This document shows positions 28,680-38,044 of a DNA stretch of 64,000 nt, piece after piece. The notes under the pieces were generated by a model. That model did not search any database. It had not been told where the DNA came from and saw nothing but the letters and a program-made list of their open reading frames with translations. The position numbers were made by a program, and so were the translations under genes. The stretch lies in NCBI GenBank assembly GCA_947466965.1, contig CANIFU010000002.1:107209-171208 (forward strand), in the 5' to 3' direction. Numbering within the stretch: the stretch's first letter is position 1; every line of letters begins with the position of its first letter. The DNA comes from Bacteroidota bacterium. Lineage in GTDB: Bacteria; Bacteroidota; Bacteroidia; 2-12-FULL-35-15.

Positions 28680-31097
28680 ATGGAATACATTGGTGAACAT
28701 TTAGGAATTGGTAAAGTTGGAAATGTATTTGTAATCCTATCCTTTGTGCTTGCTTTGTTAGCAAGCATTTCTTATTTTTTTGCGGCAAAAGACAATGACG
28801 ATTCAGTATCGTGGAAACGCATCGGAAGAATTGCTTTCCGTTTACACGGCCTTTCTGTAATGGGAATTGTGAGCACCTTGTTCATCATGCTCATGAATCA
28901 TTATTTTGAATATGAATATGTTTGGCATCATAGCAACAAAGAGATGCCTATGCGTTACATACTTTCTTGTTTCTGGGAAGGTCAAGAAGGAAGTTTTTTA
29001 CTGTGGACGTTCTGGCAGGTTGTACTTGGTTTGATGCTGCAACGTACCGCAAAAAAATGGGAAGCGCCTGTAATGGCTGTCATTTCATTGGTTCAGGTAT
29101 TTCTTGCTTCTATGTTATTGGGAATCACCATTGCAGACTATCATTTAGGAAGCAATCCCTTTACTGTTCTTTTGCGCGACCATCCCGACTTTGCAAACAT
29201 CCCCTTGTTTTCCAGTCCGAATTACATCGATAAAATTGATGGACGTGGATTAAATCCATTGTTACAAAACTATTGGATGACCATCCACCCTCCTACGCTG
29301 TTTCTTGGTTTTGCATTAACTGTTGTTCCTTTTGCCTATGCAATTGCTGGTTTATGGAAAAAGAATTTTACGGAGTGGCTTAAACCTGCATTACCATGGA
29401 CATATGCTGGTGTTACTGTTTTAGGCGTTGGAATTTTGATGGGCGGTGCTTGGGCTTATGAAGCTTTAAGTTTTGGTGGTTTCTGGGCCTGGGATCCTGT
29501 TGAAAATGCTTCACTAGTTCCATGGCTTACTCTTGTTGGGGCTGCACATCTAATGTTGATTAACCGCAATAAAGGTCAATCATTATTTACAGCTTTTTTC
29601 TTAGCTATACTTACGTTTATTTTAATTCTGTATTCTACCTATCTCACGCGAAGTGGTATTTTGGGTGAAACTTCCGTTCACTCATTTCCAACTGCTGGTA
29701 TGGCCGGACAACTGCTCGTTTATCTTTTTTGCTTTCTGATTATCGGTATTCTATTGTTGGTCATAAATTGGAAACATTTCCCGAAACAAGATACCGAAGA
29801 AGGTCTATGGTCGCGCGAATTCTGGATGTTTGTTGGTGCAATTGTACTCCTCGTTTCCTCTTTCCAAATCATATTTTACACCTCCATGCCGGTATGGAAC
29901 AAGATCTTTGGAATGAACAAAGCGCCACTAAAAGAAGTCGTGACGTTCTACAATAACTGGCAATTGCCCTTTGCATTTGTTGTTACCTTGCTAATTGCCG
30001 TTGGCCAATATTTTAAATATAAGAACACGGATATAAAATTTTTCTTAAAAAACATTTCCCTTTCTTTCTTTCTTTCACTGGGCTTAACAATTATAATGAT
30101 TTTCTTATTAAACTACAAAAATCGCTACTACTCCATCTTGTTGTTTTCTTCCATTTTTGCTGCAGTTGCAAATGCAGATTACATGTTCAGAGTTCTTCGG
30201 GGAAAAATAAAAAAAGCAGGAGCTTCCATTGCACACATTGGTTTTGCATTGGTGTTATTAGGTGCATTGATTTCTACTTCTAAAAAAGATGTTATCTCAC
30301 AAAACACTTCTGGAAAAAGTGTGGAGAGTCTAGGTAAATCATTCTCCAACAACGACAACATTTTGCTTACTCAGGGCGATACGCTTAAAATGGGTAAATA
30401 CTTGGTAACATATAAAGGTAAACGACAAGAAGGAATAAATATTTATTTTGATGTTGATTATTTCTCGAAGGATGAAACAGGAAAATTGGTAAAAGAATTT
30501 TCATTAGCGCCTTTGGTTCAAACAAATCCACGCATGGGAAATGTAGCAGAACCTGATACTCGCCACTTTTTAACCTATGATGTTTACACGCATGTTACAT
30601 TTGCAGATCTTGAAACACTTTTAGAAAAAAAACAACAAACATCAGATGAATATGCTCCCGCAAAAAATTTCACTCTAAAAAAAGGAGACAGTATTTTTTC
30701 ATCGAATGCTATTATTATTTTTGATTCGCTATCGGTCAATATTGATAAAAGAAAATATCATTTGAGCGAAAACGATATTGCTGTGGAGGCAAACTTTCAA
30801 GTTTTAGATATCTCCAAAAAATATGAGGCAAACCCTGTTTATGTAATTCGTAATAATAGTATACAACCTATTGAATCACGAGTAGATCAATTGGGTTTAA
30901 AATTTATGTTTTGGCAGATTAACCCAGAAGATGGAAAAATTCAGATCTCCTTACAAGAGAAAAAATCAAACGTTCGAGACTTTATAGTAATGCAGGCAAT
31001 GGTCTTCCCATACATTAATATTCTTTGGATCGGTTGTATCATAATGGCTATAGGAACTATATTGGCCATTTTAGAAAGAATAAGAAGATCTTCTTAA
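28680..31097 (+). CDS. ccmF: heme lyase CcmF/CcsA-family protein
   Basis: WEGQEGSFLLWTFW, NYWMTIHPPTLFLGFA, GGFWAWDPVENASLVPWL WWD domain, STYLTRSGILGETSVHSF. Confidence 0.9.
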   Translation: MEYIGEHLGIGKVGNVFVILSFVLALLASISYFFAAKDNDDSVSWKRIGRIAFRLHGLSVMGIVSTLFIMLMNHYFEYEYVWHHSNKEMPMRYILSCFWEGQEGSFLLWTFWQVVLGLMLQRTAKKWEAPVMAVISLVQVFLASMLLGITIADYHLGSNPFTVLLRDHPDFANIPLFSSPNYIDKIDGRGLNPLLQNYWMTIHPPTLFLGFALTVVPFAYAIAGLWKKNFTEWLKPALPWTYAGVTVLGVGILMGGAWAYEALSFGGFWAWDPVENASLVPWLTLVGAAHLMLINRNKGQSLFTAFFLAILTFILILYSTYLTRSGILGETSVHSFPTAGMAGQLLVYLFCFLIIGILLLVINWKHFPKQDTEEGLWSREFWMFVGAIVLLVSSFQIIFYTSMPVWNKIFGMNKAPLKEVVTFYNNWQLPFAFVVTLLIAVGQYFKYKNTDIKFFLKNISLSFFLSLGLTIIMIFLLNYKNRYYSILLFSSIFAAVANADYMFRVLRGKIKKAGASIAHIGFALVLLGALISTSKKDVISQNTSGKSVESLGKSFSNNDNILLTQGDTLKMGKYLVTYKGKRQEGINIYFDVDYFSKDETGKLVKEFSLAPLVQTNPRMGNVAEPDTRHFLTYDVYTHVTFADLETLLEKKQQTSDEYAPAKNFTLKKGDSIFSSNAIIIFDSLSVNIDKRKYHLSENDIAVEANFQVLDISKKYEANPVYVIRNNSIQPIESRVDQLGLKFMFWQINPEDGKIQISLQEKKSNVRDFIVMQAMVFPYINILWIGCIIMAIGTILAILERIRRSS

Positions 31098-31108
31098 AAC
31101 AACTACTA

Positions 31109-31888
31109 TTGAAACCTGAGATAAAAATAACGATCATTGGTGCAGGCAATCTTGCTACACAACTCGGACTTACACTTTATAACGAAGGCTATTTTATATC
31201 TCAGGTATACAGCCGTAATCTCAAAAACGCCTCATTACTAGCTAAAAAATTAAAAGGAGAAGCTATTACCAACCTGAAAAAACTTTCTTCTGATTCTTCC
31301 ATTTACATCATTGCAGTAAAAGATGATGCGATCAAATCTGTTGCCGGACAATTAAATTTTAAAGATAAAATAGTTGTTCATACTTCCGGAAGCATTCCTA
31401 TCGATGTATTAAAACACTGTTCTAAAAATTATGGCGTTTTTTATCCTTTACAAACATTTTCAAAAGAAAAAAAGGTTGATTTTAAAAAGATTCCAGTTTG
31501 TATTGAAGCAAATAACAGTATTACACTATCAACATTAGACTACTTTGCAAAAAGCATTAGTAAAAACGTAAAAAAAATAAATTCAGAAAAGCGCAAAAAA
31601 ATTCATCTTGCTGCGGTGTTTGCATGCAATTTTAGTAACCATATGTATACGATTGCTGAAATATTGTTGTATAAAGACAAATTATCGCTTGATCTTTTAA
31701 AACCATTAATCGAGGAAACTGCAAATAAAATAAAAGAGAATAAACCTTTGAAAACACAAACAGGTCCTGCTGTTAGAAATGATAAAAAAACAATGGAAGC
31801 GCATTTAAAATTGTTATCAAAGGAAAAAGACTTACAGAAAATATACGCAATGATTAGTAAAAGTATAAAAGGGATTACTACACTTTAA
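31109..31888 (+). CDS. Rossmann-like/DUF2520 domain-containing protein
   Basis: ITIIGAGNLATQLGLTLYNEGY...VHTSGSIPIDVL...GVFYPLQTFSKEKKVDF...FACNFSNHMY...TGPAVRNDKKTM; no upstream in-frame ATG that avoids the ccmF overlap, TTG start assumed. Confidence 0.82.
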   Translation: MKPEIKITIIGAGNLATQLGLTLYNEGYFISQVYSRNLKNASLLAKKLKGEAITNLKKLSSDSSIYIIAVKDDAIKSVAGQLNFKDKIVVHTSGSIPIDVLKHCSKNYGVFYPLQTFSKEKKVDFKKIPVCIEANNSITLSTLDYFAKSISKNVKKINSEKRKKIHLAAVFACNFSNHMYTIAEILLYKDKLSLDLLKPLIEETANKIKENKPLKTQTGPAVRNDKKTMEAHLKLLSKEKDLQKIYAMISKSIKGITTL

Positions 31889-31944
31889 TCGGAATTAGAA
31901 TAAGTGATTTTCGAGATGACAATTAATAAAGTAAATTAGAAACG

Positions 31945-32466
31945 ATGGAAAATTTCAAAACAAAACTTACCAAAGTGAAAGCATTTATTTTTGATGTGGA
32001 TGGCGTTCTTACGGATGGCTCGGTTACACTTATGCCTGATGGGGAACAAGTAAGAATAATGAACATTAAAGATGGATATGCGCTGCAATTGGCCGTAAAA
32101 AAGGGATACAAAATTGCGATCATCTCTGGTGGCAAATCAGAAATGGTGCGCAAGCGATTACTTGGTTTAGGCATTACAGATATTTATTTAGGGGTACATA
32201 CAAAAATTGATGTCTACAAAGAGTTAATTGAAATTTACAATATATCTCCTGAAGAAATACTTTACATGGGGGATGATCTTCCCGACTATGAAGTGATGCA
32301 ACAAATCGGGGTTCCAACATGTCCGAATGATTCCGCGGTGGAGATAAAAGATATTTCCATTTATGTTTCCGATAAAAAAGGCGGAGAAGGTGCTGTTCGT
32401 GATGTTATTGAACAAGTGTTGAGGGTTCAAGGGCAATGGTTCAGCAAAGAAGGTTTTGTGTGGTAA
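31945..32466 (+). CDS. kdsC: HAD-family 3-deoxy-D-manno-octulosonate 8-phosphate phosphatase
   Basis: AFIFDVDGVLTDGSV, AIISGGKSEMV, YMGDDLPDYEVM, GGEGAVRDVIEQVL. Confidence 0.88.
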   Translation: MENFKTKLTKVKAFIFDVDGVLTDGSVTLMPDGEQVRIMNIKDGYALQLAVKKGYKIAIISGGKSEMVRKRLLGLGITDIYLGVHTKIDVYKELIEIYNISPEEILYMGDDLPDYEVMQQIGVPTCPNDSAVEIKDISIYVSDKKGGEGAVRDVIEQVLRVQGQWFSKEGFVW

Positions 32467-32542
32467 GTACCGACAAAAAGCATATAAAAATAAAGATAGA
32501 ATTAATTTCTCACTAGAAATAACAACGTTTAGCAAGTAGTTT

Positions 32543-33511
32543 ATGATTGCATTTTTAAAATTAATCCGGATTCAGAATTTATTGATCATCGCATTCACGC
32601 AGTATGCTGTTCGCTGGTGCATTGTGTATCCGATCATAAAACTGAACAGTACCTATTATACGCTTCAGCTTTCAGAAATCAACTTTTTCTTATTGGTTTT
32701 GTCTACTGTAATGATAGCGGCAGCAGGTTATATCATTAACGATTATTTTGATGTACGCATCGACAAAGTAAATAAACCCGAGCGCATGTTAATTGACAAA
32801 GGCGTTAAAAGAAGAGTTGCAATTGGTGCGCATACTGTAATAAATGTGCTTGCACTGTTGATCGCTTTTTATGTTTCCTATTCTATAAGTTCATGGAGAT
32901 TAACACTTATTCATTTTATATGTGCCGGAGGATTGTGGTTCTATTCAACTACTTTCAAGCGTCAGTTCTTTGTCGGAAATTTGGTGATCGCCTTATTTAC
33001 AGCGCTTGTACCTATCATCGCGGTTGTATATGATATGATACCTATTTACAGAGCCTACTTACCGATAGAAGAAAGTCTGAGTTTCAAATCTGTTTGGGAA
33101 TACACACTTGCCTTATCCTTTTTTGCTTTCTTAACAACCTTGTTGCGTGAAATGATTAAAGATATCGAAGATGTAGACGGTGATGAAGAATTTGGTTGTA
33201 AAACAATGCCTATCGTATTGGGTATCCGAACTACAAAAAACATTGCGATCTTCATTGCATTCGTAACGATCATCTGTTTGGTTTATGTTGAAATGCAATT
33301 CCTGAAGATGGGTGATACCGTTTCCTTGATATATTTTATTGTGGCTTTGCAACTACCGCTTCTTTTCCTAATCTACAAGATAAAGATAGCTCAGGAAAAA
33401 AAACAATTTCGTTTTGCGGGTAACTTTTCTAAATTTATTATGCTTATGGGAATCCTTTATCTATTGGTTTTCGCCTACCCTATCTTACACAACTATCTGA
33501 ATGCAATTTGA
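32543..33511 (+). CDS. UbiA-family prenyltransferase
   Basis: NDYFDVRIDKVNKPERML and REMIKDIEDVDGDEEFGCKTMPI Asp-rich motifs; multi-TM. Confidence 0.88.
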   Translation: MIAFLKLIRIQNLLIIAFTQYAVRWCIVYPIIKLNSTYYTLQLSEINFFLLVLSTVMIAAAGYIINDYFDVRIDKVNKPERMLIDKGVKRRVAIGAHTVINVLALLIAFYVSYSISSWRLTLIHFICAGGLWFYSTTFKRQFFVGNLVIALFTALVPIIAVVYDMIPIYRAYLPIEESLSFKSVWEYTLALSFFAFLTTLLREMIKDIEDVDGDEEFGCKTMPIVLGIRTTKNIAIFIAFVTIICLVYVEMQFLKMGDTVSLIYFIVALQLPLLFLIYKIKIAQEKKQFRFAGNFSKFIMLMGILYLLVFAYPILHNYLNAI

Positions 33512-34082
33512 AGAACTGAAAAAATACACCTTGCTGCTGGCTTCTAAATCGCCCCGCAGACAATATCTTTTGAAAGAACTTGGTCTCGATTTTGAGGTTC
33601 GCATTAAAGAAGTGGATGAAAGTTTTCCGGAGCAATTAAAAGCTGCAGAAATCCCCTTATATCTTTGCGAAAAAAAAGCAGACGCATTTGATGAAGAGTT
33701 AACTGACAATACGATTGTAATAACGGCAGATACAATTGTATGGATAAACGGGCATGTTCTCAACAAGCCTCAGAACTACGATGATGCGTTAAGAATGCTG
33801 CAACTGCTTTCCGGTAAGATGCATGAAGTATATACCGGAGTTTGTTTAAAATCGAAACACAAAACAACATCTTTCGTTGCGCTCACAAAAGTTTATTTCA
33901 AGGAACTCAGCTTGGAAGAAATTGAATTTTACATCGGGAATTATAAACCTTACGACAAGGCCGGAGCTTATGGAGCACAGGAATGGATGGGTTACATTGC
34001 TATAGACAGAATCGAAGGCACTTATTTTAATGTAATGGGCTTGCCGGTTAGAGAGTTGTATGAAGCGTTGTTGAAGTTTTAA
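33501..34082 (+). CDS. Maf-family nucleotide pyrophosphatase
   Basis: LLLASKSPRRQYLLKELG, ITADTIVWINGHVLNKPQ, YDKAGAYGAQEW, GLPVRELYEAL. Confidence 0.92.
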   Translation: MQFEELKKYTLLLASKSPRRQYLLKELGLDFEVRIKEVDESFPEQLKAAEIPLYLCEKKADAFDEELTDNTIVITADTIVWINGHVLNKPQNYDDALRMLQLLSGKMHEVYTGVCLKSKHKTTSFVALTKVYFKELSLEEIEFYIGNYKPYDKAGAYGAQEWMGYIAIDRIEGTYFNVMGLPVRELYEALLKF

Positions 34083-34094
34083 AAAAATAAAAAA

Positions 34095-34122
34095 AGACAC
34101 GAAAAAATTATTCTCCGTGTCT
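34095..34122. terminator. intrinsic terminator between convergent genes
   Basis: AGACACG / CGTGTCT stem with A-rich flank. Confidence 0.6.
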
Positions 34123-34133
34123 AAATTCTAAAA

Positions 34134-35288
34134 TCAGATCCTTACTCCCATTACCAATACATCATCCATCTGCGGTTCGTCTTGCCTCCAATTCAACAAT
34201 GCATATTGCAAAAAAGAATGCTGTTCTTCCATTTCCATTCCTTGTAATGACAACAACAACTCTTTAAAACGCTTTCTATTGAATTTCTTTTTCAGCTCAC
34301 CACCAAACTGATCGCAGTATCCATCTGTAAAAAAGTAAAAGGTATCCTCTTTTTTCAATTCAATTTCTTTCGAGACAAATATCTTTTCTACATCAGCATA
34401 AAATCCAATCGGATAACGATTTGCTTCAAACTCAATCAATTCATGGTCACGCAGAAGTAACATAGGGCGGAATGCACCTGAATAGCTAACGCTATTCTTT
34501 TCTGAATCAAATACGGCCAATGCCACATCCATTCCATCGTTTGTGATCTCTCCTTTTTTGTTGAGTGCCGCAAATAATTCTTCGTCCAGCGCATATAATA
34601 TTTCGGAAGGTTCCGTAATTCCTTTTTTTACGATTACCTCTTTTAATATTCCATTGGCAATGATGCTCATTAATGCTCCCGGAACACCGTGTCCCGTGCA
34701 ATCAACAGCCGCGACAAATGATTTACTTCCTCTTTGGTAAAAGAAATAATAATCGCCACTCACTAAATCTTTTGGCTGGTACAAAACAAATGCATCTGAA
34801 AATGCGTTTTTTATTTTTTCTATGTCAGGCAAAATCGCTTCTTGAATTCGACTGGCGTATTGAATACTATCCACCATATCTTTATTATGCTGCTCCAGTT
34901 CTTTGTGTTTCTCAATTAACTTTTGTTCAGCTTTTTTCCTATCCGTTATATCATGTCCGATGCCAACCAATGTATTTGCAGGTCCTTTGGATGTGTTCCA
35001 TAATATCCATTTATCGCCACCTGTTGCCGTTTTTAATAATCGTTCGTAAGTAACAGACTCCATTAATGAATTCTGTTGAAGTTGTTGCATAGTGAGTTCT
35101 TTTACTGCTTCCCGTTCAAGAATATCAATGCGGGTTAAATCCCACCAACCTTCACCTAATAATTGTTCCTGCTCAAAACCAAGCATACGTTTTGTGGATG
35201 GACTTACATATTCAACTTTACCTTGTTGATTTACAACAACAATTAAACTGTTGAGCTTAGCTAATATAGCATCTGTAACTAGTGACAT
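34134..35288 (-). CDS. PAS domain + SpoIIE/PP2C-type phosphatase
   Basis: PAS (LIVVVNQQGKVEYVSPSTKRMLGF) then RIQEAILPD...YQPKDLVSGDYYF...VDCTGHGVPGALMS...DGYCDQFGG. Confidence 0.9.
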   Translation of the reverse strand: MSLVTDAILAKLNSLIVVVNQQGKVEYVSPSTKRMLGFEQEQLLGEGWWDLTRIDILEREAVKELTMQQLQQNSLMESVTYERLLKTATGGDKWILWNTSKGPANTLVGIGHDITDRKKAEQKLIEKHKELEQHNKDMVDSIQYASRIQEAILPDIEKIKNAFSDAFVLYQPKDLVSGDYYFFYQRGSKSFVAAVDCTGHGVPGALMSIIANGILKEVIVKKGITEPSEILYALDEELFAALNKKGEITNDGMDVALAVFDSEKNSVSYSGAFRPMLLLRDHELIEFEANRYPIGFYADVEKIFVSKEIELKKEDTFYFFTDGYCDQFGGELKKKFNRKRFKELLLSLQGMEMEEQHSFLQYALLNWRQDEPQMDDVLVMGVRI

Positions 35289-35650
35289 AACTAAAAGTAT
35301 AAAAGGCAAAATGCCTGAATTTAAAATTAAGAAATTTGGAGTTGCTTCCTGGAAGCGGCAGTGAAATTATCTGCTAAGGGGAATACGATTAAATCGCATA
35401 TTGCACATACAATGCCACATTCCCTTGGTAATAACCATGAGAATAGTAAATGAAAGAATGGTATTTATTGCTTTTGACATTTTGTATTTGTTGGTGCAAA
35501 TGTATAACAATTTTCTTAAATCAACTATAATGAAAATAAAGGCTAGGAGTCGTCAGAATAAATTAGGCCTACATACTTTTAAAATAAAGAACTTCAGCGT
35601 TTTTTTTAAATTATGCTTAAAATATTAACTACTACATTTATAGATTAAAA

Positions 35651-35683
35651 AAAAGCGCCATCCAAATTACGGATAGCGCTTTT
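35651..35683 (-). terminator. intrinsic terminator of sucC
   Basis: AAAAGCGC..ATCC/GGAT..GCGCTTTT hairpin. Confidence 0.75.
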
Positions 35684-35703
35684 CTTATTTTGATTAAGTT
35701 ATT

Positions 35704-36915
35704 TTAACTCAACACTTTTTTCACAAGATCAGCAGCCTCTTGCAATGCGATTGCAGAATAAACTTTTAATCCTGACTCATCAATAATCTTTTTCGCTTCA
35801 ACAGCATTTGTACCTTGAAGACGTATAATGATAGGCACATTGATTGTTCCCATATTTTTATATGCATCTACAATACCTTGTGCTACTCTGTCGCAACGAA
35901 CAATTCCACCAAAAATATTTACTAAAATTGCTTTTACTTTAGGATCTTTTAAAATGATACGGAAAGCTTGTTCAACGCGCGCAGCATTAGCAGTACCTCC
36001 CACATCAAGGAAGTTAGCTGGATCACCACCAGATAATTTAATGATATCCATTGTTGCCATTGCCAAACCAGCACCATTCACCATACAACCAACGTTTCCG
36101 TCAAGTTTTACATAGTTTAAACCATGCTCACCTGCTTCAACTTCTGTTGGATCTTCTTCTGTTGTATCACGTAAAGCCAATAGATCAGGATGACGGAACA
36201 AACCGTTTCCATCTAAAGCAACTTTAGAATCTACAGCAATGATCTTGTTATCAGATGTTTTTAAAACCGGATTGATCTCAAACATGGATGAATCTGTTGC
36301 TTCGTAAGCTTTATAAAGAGAGGCTACAAATTTTGTCATTCCTTTAAATGCTTCACCGCTTAAACCTAAGTTAAAAGCTATTTTGCGGCATTGAAAATCA
36401 CGCAAACCTACTTTAGGATCGATCTCTTCTTTAAAAATTAAATGAGGTGTATTGTGTGCAACTGTTTCAATATCCATTCCACCTTCAGTAGAATACATGA
36501 TCGTATTACGACCTTTTGCTCTGTCTAAAAGCACACTCACATAAAATTCTTTCACAGGAGATTCACCCGGATAATAAACATCCTGCGCAATCAATACTTT
36601 GCTTACTTTTTTACCTGTAGCACTTGTTTGAAGCGTTACAAGATTATTACCAAGAATATTTGTAGAGATAGACTTTACATCATCCAAGGACTTTGCTAAA
36701 GCAACACCACGTTGTTCTGTTCCTACTATTTTTCCTTTACCACGTCCACCAGCATGAATTTGTGATTTTACAACCCACCAACCAGTTCCGGTAGTTTTTT
36801 GCAATTCTTTAGCCGCTTCAACAGCTTGTTCGGGCGTTTCTGCAACAATACCTTCTTGTATTGCAACTCCAAAGCCTTTCAATACTGCTTTGCCTTGATA
36901 TTCATGTATATTCAT
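35704..36915 (-). CDS. sucC: succinyl-CoA ligase (ADP-forming) subunit beta
   Basis: MNIHEYQGKAVLKGFGV, QIHAGGRGKGKIVG, GLAMATMDIIKLSGGDPANFLDVGG, NIFGGIVRCD. Confidence 0.96.
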   Translation of the reverse strand: MNIHEYQGKAVLKGFGVAIQEGIVAETPEQAVEAAKELQKTTGTGWWVVKSQIHAGGRGKGKIVGTEQRGVALAKSLDDVKSISTNILGNNLVTLQTSATGKKVSKVLIAQDVYYPGESPVKEFYVSVLLDRAKGRNTIMYSTEGGMDIETVAHNTPHLIFKEEIDPKVGLRDFQCRKIAFNLGLSGEAFKGMTKFVASLYKAYEATDSSMFEINPVLKTSDNKIIAVDSKVALDGNGLFRHPDLLALRDTTEEDPTEVEAGEHGLNYVKLDGNVGCMVNGAGLAMATMDIIKLSGGDPANFLDVGGTANAARVEQAFRIILKDPKVKAILVNIFGGIVRCDRVAQGIVDAYKNMGTINVPIIIRLQGTNAVEAKKIIDESGLKVYSAIALQEAADLVKKVLS

Positions 36916-36943
36916 AATGTTCTTGTTTAAGATTTAAGAGTTC

Positions 36944-36974
36944 CAAAAGTATGTTTTTTATTGCTGAAAATCAA
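36944..36974 (-). promoter_or_regulatory. Bacteroidota-type promoter for sucC
   Basis: Minus strand TTG-N20-TACTTTTG. Confidence 0.5.
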
Positions 36975-37093
36975 ATTTGTTTTATTCACAATTTATGACT
37001 GTGTGACGATAGTCCACCTTATGCTTTCAGGTGTATTTTTTTATATAATCAATGAACTAAATTATCAAAATGTATAAATCTTTAAAAACAAAA

Positions 37094-37121
37094 ATCCCTC
37101 GCCATTTGCATGATGAGGGAT
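37094..37121 (-). terminator. intrinsic terminator of rpmE
   Basis: ATCCCTC / GAGGGAT stem, A-run on +. Confidence 0.65.
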
Positions 37122-37143
37122 CTTTTAATATATAAAAAAAGTA

Positions 37144-37422
37144 TTATTCTTCTGTTTTAGCTGCAGGTGCATCACCTTTTTTAGCGTAACGCGTACGGAA
37201 TTTATCAACACGACCAGCTGTATCTACCAATTTCACTTTACCTGTATAAAAAGGATGTGACATGTGAGAGATCTCTAACTTAACGATAGGATATTCATTT
37301 CCATCTTCCCACTTTACAGTTTCTTTGCTTTCAACACAAGATTTTGTCAAAAATGAGTAATCAATACTTAAATCTTTAAATACTACTAAACGGTAGTTTT
37401 CCGGGTGAATTCCTGCTTTCAT
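37144..37422 (-). CDS. rpmE2: 50S ribosomal protein L31 type B
   Basis: [19 protein letters not shown]...[28 protein letters not shown]; no CxxC zinc motif. Confidence 0.93.
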   Translation of the reverse strand: MKAGIHPENYRLVVFKDLSIDYSFLTKSCVESKETVKWEDGNEYPIVKLEISHMSHPFYTGKVKLVDTAGRVDKFRTRYAKKGDAPAAKTEE

Positions 37423-37450
37423 TTTAATTCTATTTTTTAATTTCGGATTG

Positions 37451-37480
37451 CAAAGATAGTCATTTGTATTAATTATGCAA
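37451..37480 (-). promoter_or_regulatory. Bacteroidota-type promoter for rpmE2
   Basis: Minus strand TTG-N19-TATCTTTG. Confidence 0.65.
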
Positions 37481-37594
37481 TATTTATGTAAAAAAATTAC
37501 TTTCTTTATATTTTACGAGCTGCTTTGTCCTCAATTTATCTTTGTTAAAGCCCTTCTGCCGTTAAATATTCAACTTTCTGATTATCTTTATCCA

Positions 37595-37741
37595 ATGAAA
37601 AAAACAATTTTCAAGATACTGGCACACATAAACAAAGCGATTCTGCCTAAATATTATCAACGTGACCTTAAAAACTTGAAGAAATGGGAAATGGCAATTG
37701 TTGCTTACAAATACTGGGTAACCATCAATTCAATTGACTGA
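37595..37741 (+). CDS. 48-aa conserved-looking Bacteroidota small protein
   Basis: MKKTIFKILAHINKAILPKYYQRDLKNLKKWEMAIVAYKYWVTINSID resembles a small family I recall from Bacteroidota genomes, sometimes labelled SsrA-binding protein; start set at the internal Met. Confidence 0.6.
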   Translation: MKKTIFKILAHINKAILPKYYQRDLKNLKKWEMAIVAYKYWVTINSID

Positions 37742-37843
37742 TCCTATTTTACGATTAAATGCTGTAACCTAGCGCACTCATTATTTTTTCTGACTTTCTA
37801 ATTTATTATTACTTATTTAGACTTTATAAATTTAAAAAAACGA

Positions 37844-38030
37844 ATGAAAAAGTATTCGATTTTAATAACTCTAGCTCTCATCTGTATAAATACTATTGCT
37901 CAAACCCAAAATAAAGATGATGACAAAAAATGGGATGTATCCAATCCGAAAGGTACGACGAAGGATATAGAATTTACAACAACCGAAAGTGCATAGATGA
38001 ATCTTGATTTACTCTCTTTTACAAAAAAAT
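37844..38030 (+). pseudogene. 5' remnant of a TolB/PD40-amidohydrolase-like secreted protein gene (right limit approximate)
   Basis: MKKYSILITLALICINTIAQTQNKDDDKKWDVSNPKGTTKDIEFTTTESA*MNLDLL; resembles the N-terminus KKWDV..P.G..K...FTT.EGTWMNLDVSPDG of that family, with a stop at the Trp position. Confidence 0.55.
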
Positions 38031-38044
38031 GCTATACTTGCAAT

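Noticed and set aside
35389-35510. Possible C-terminal gene remnant on the minus strand (…YHSFIYYSHGYYQGNVALYVQYAI*)
   Set aside because: Only about 39 codons between stops and no family I can name; too weak to call.
35401-35628. 75-aa + strand ORF between the PAS-SpoIIE gene and sucC
   Set aside because: No recognised family and AT-rich composition.
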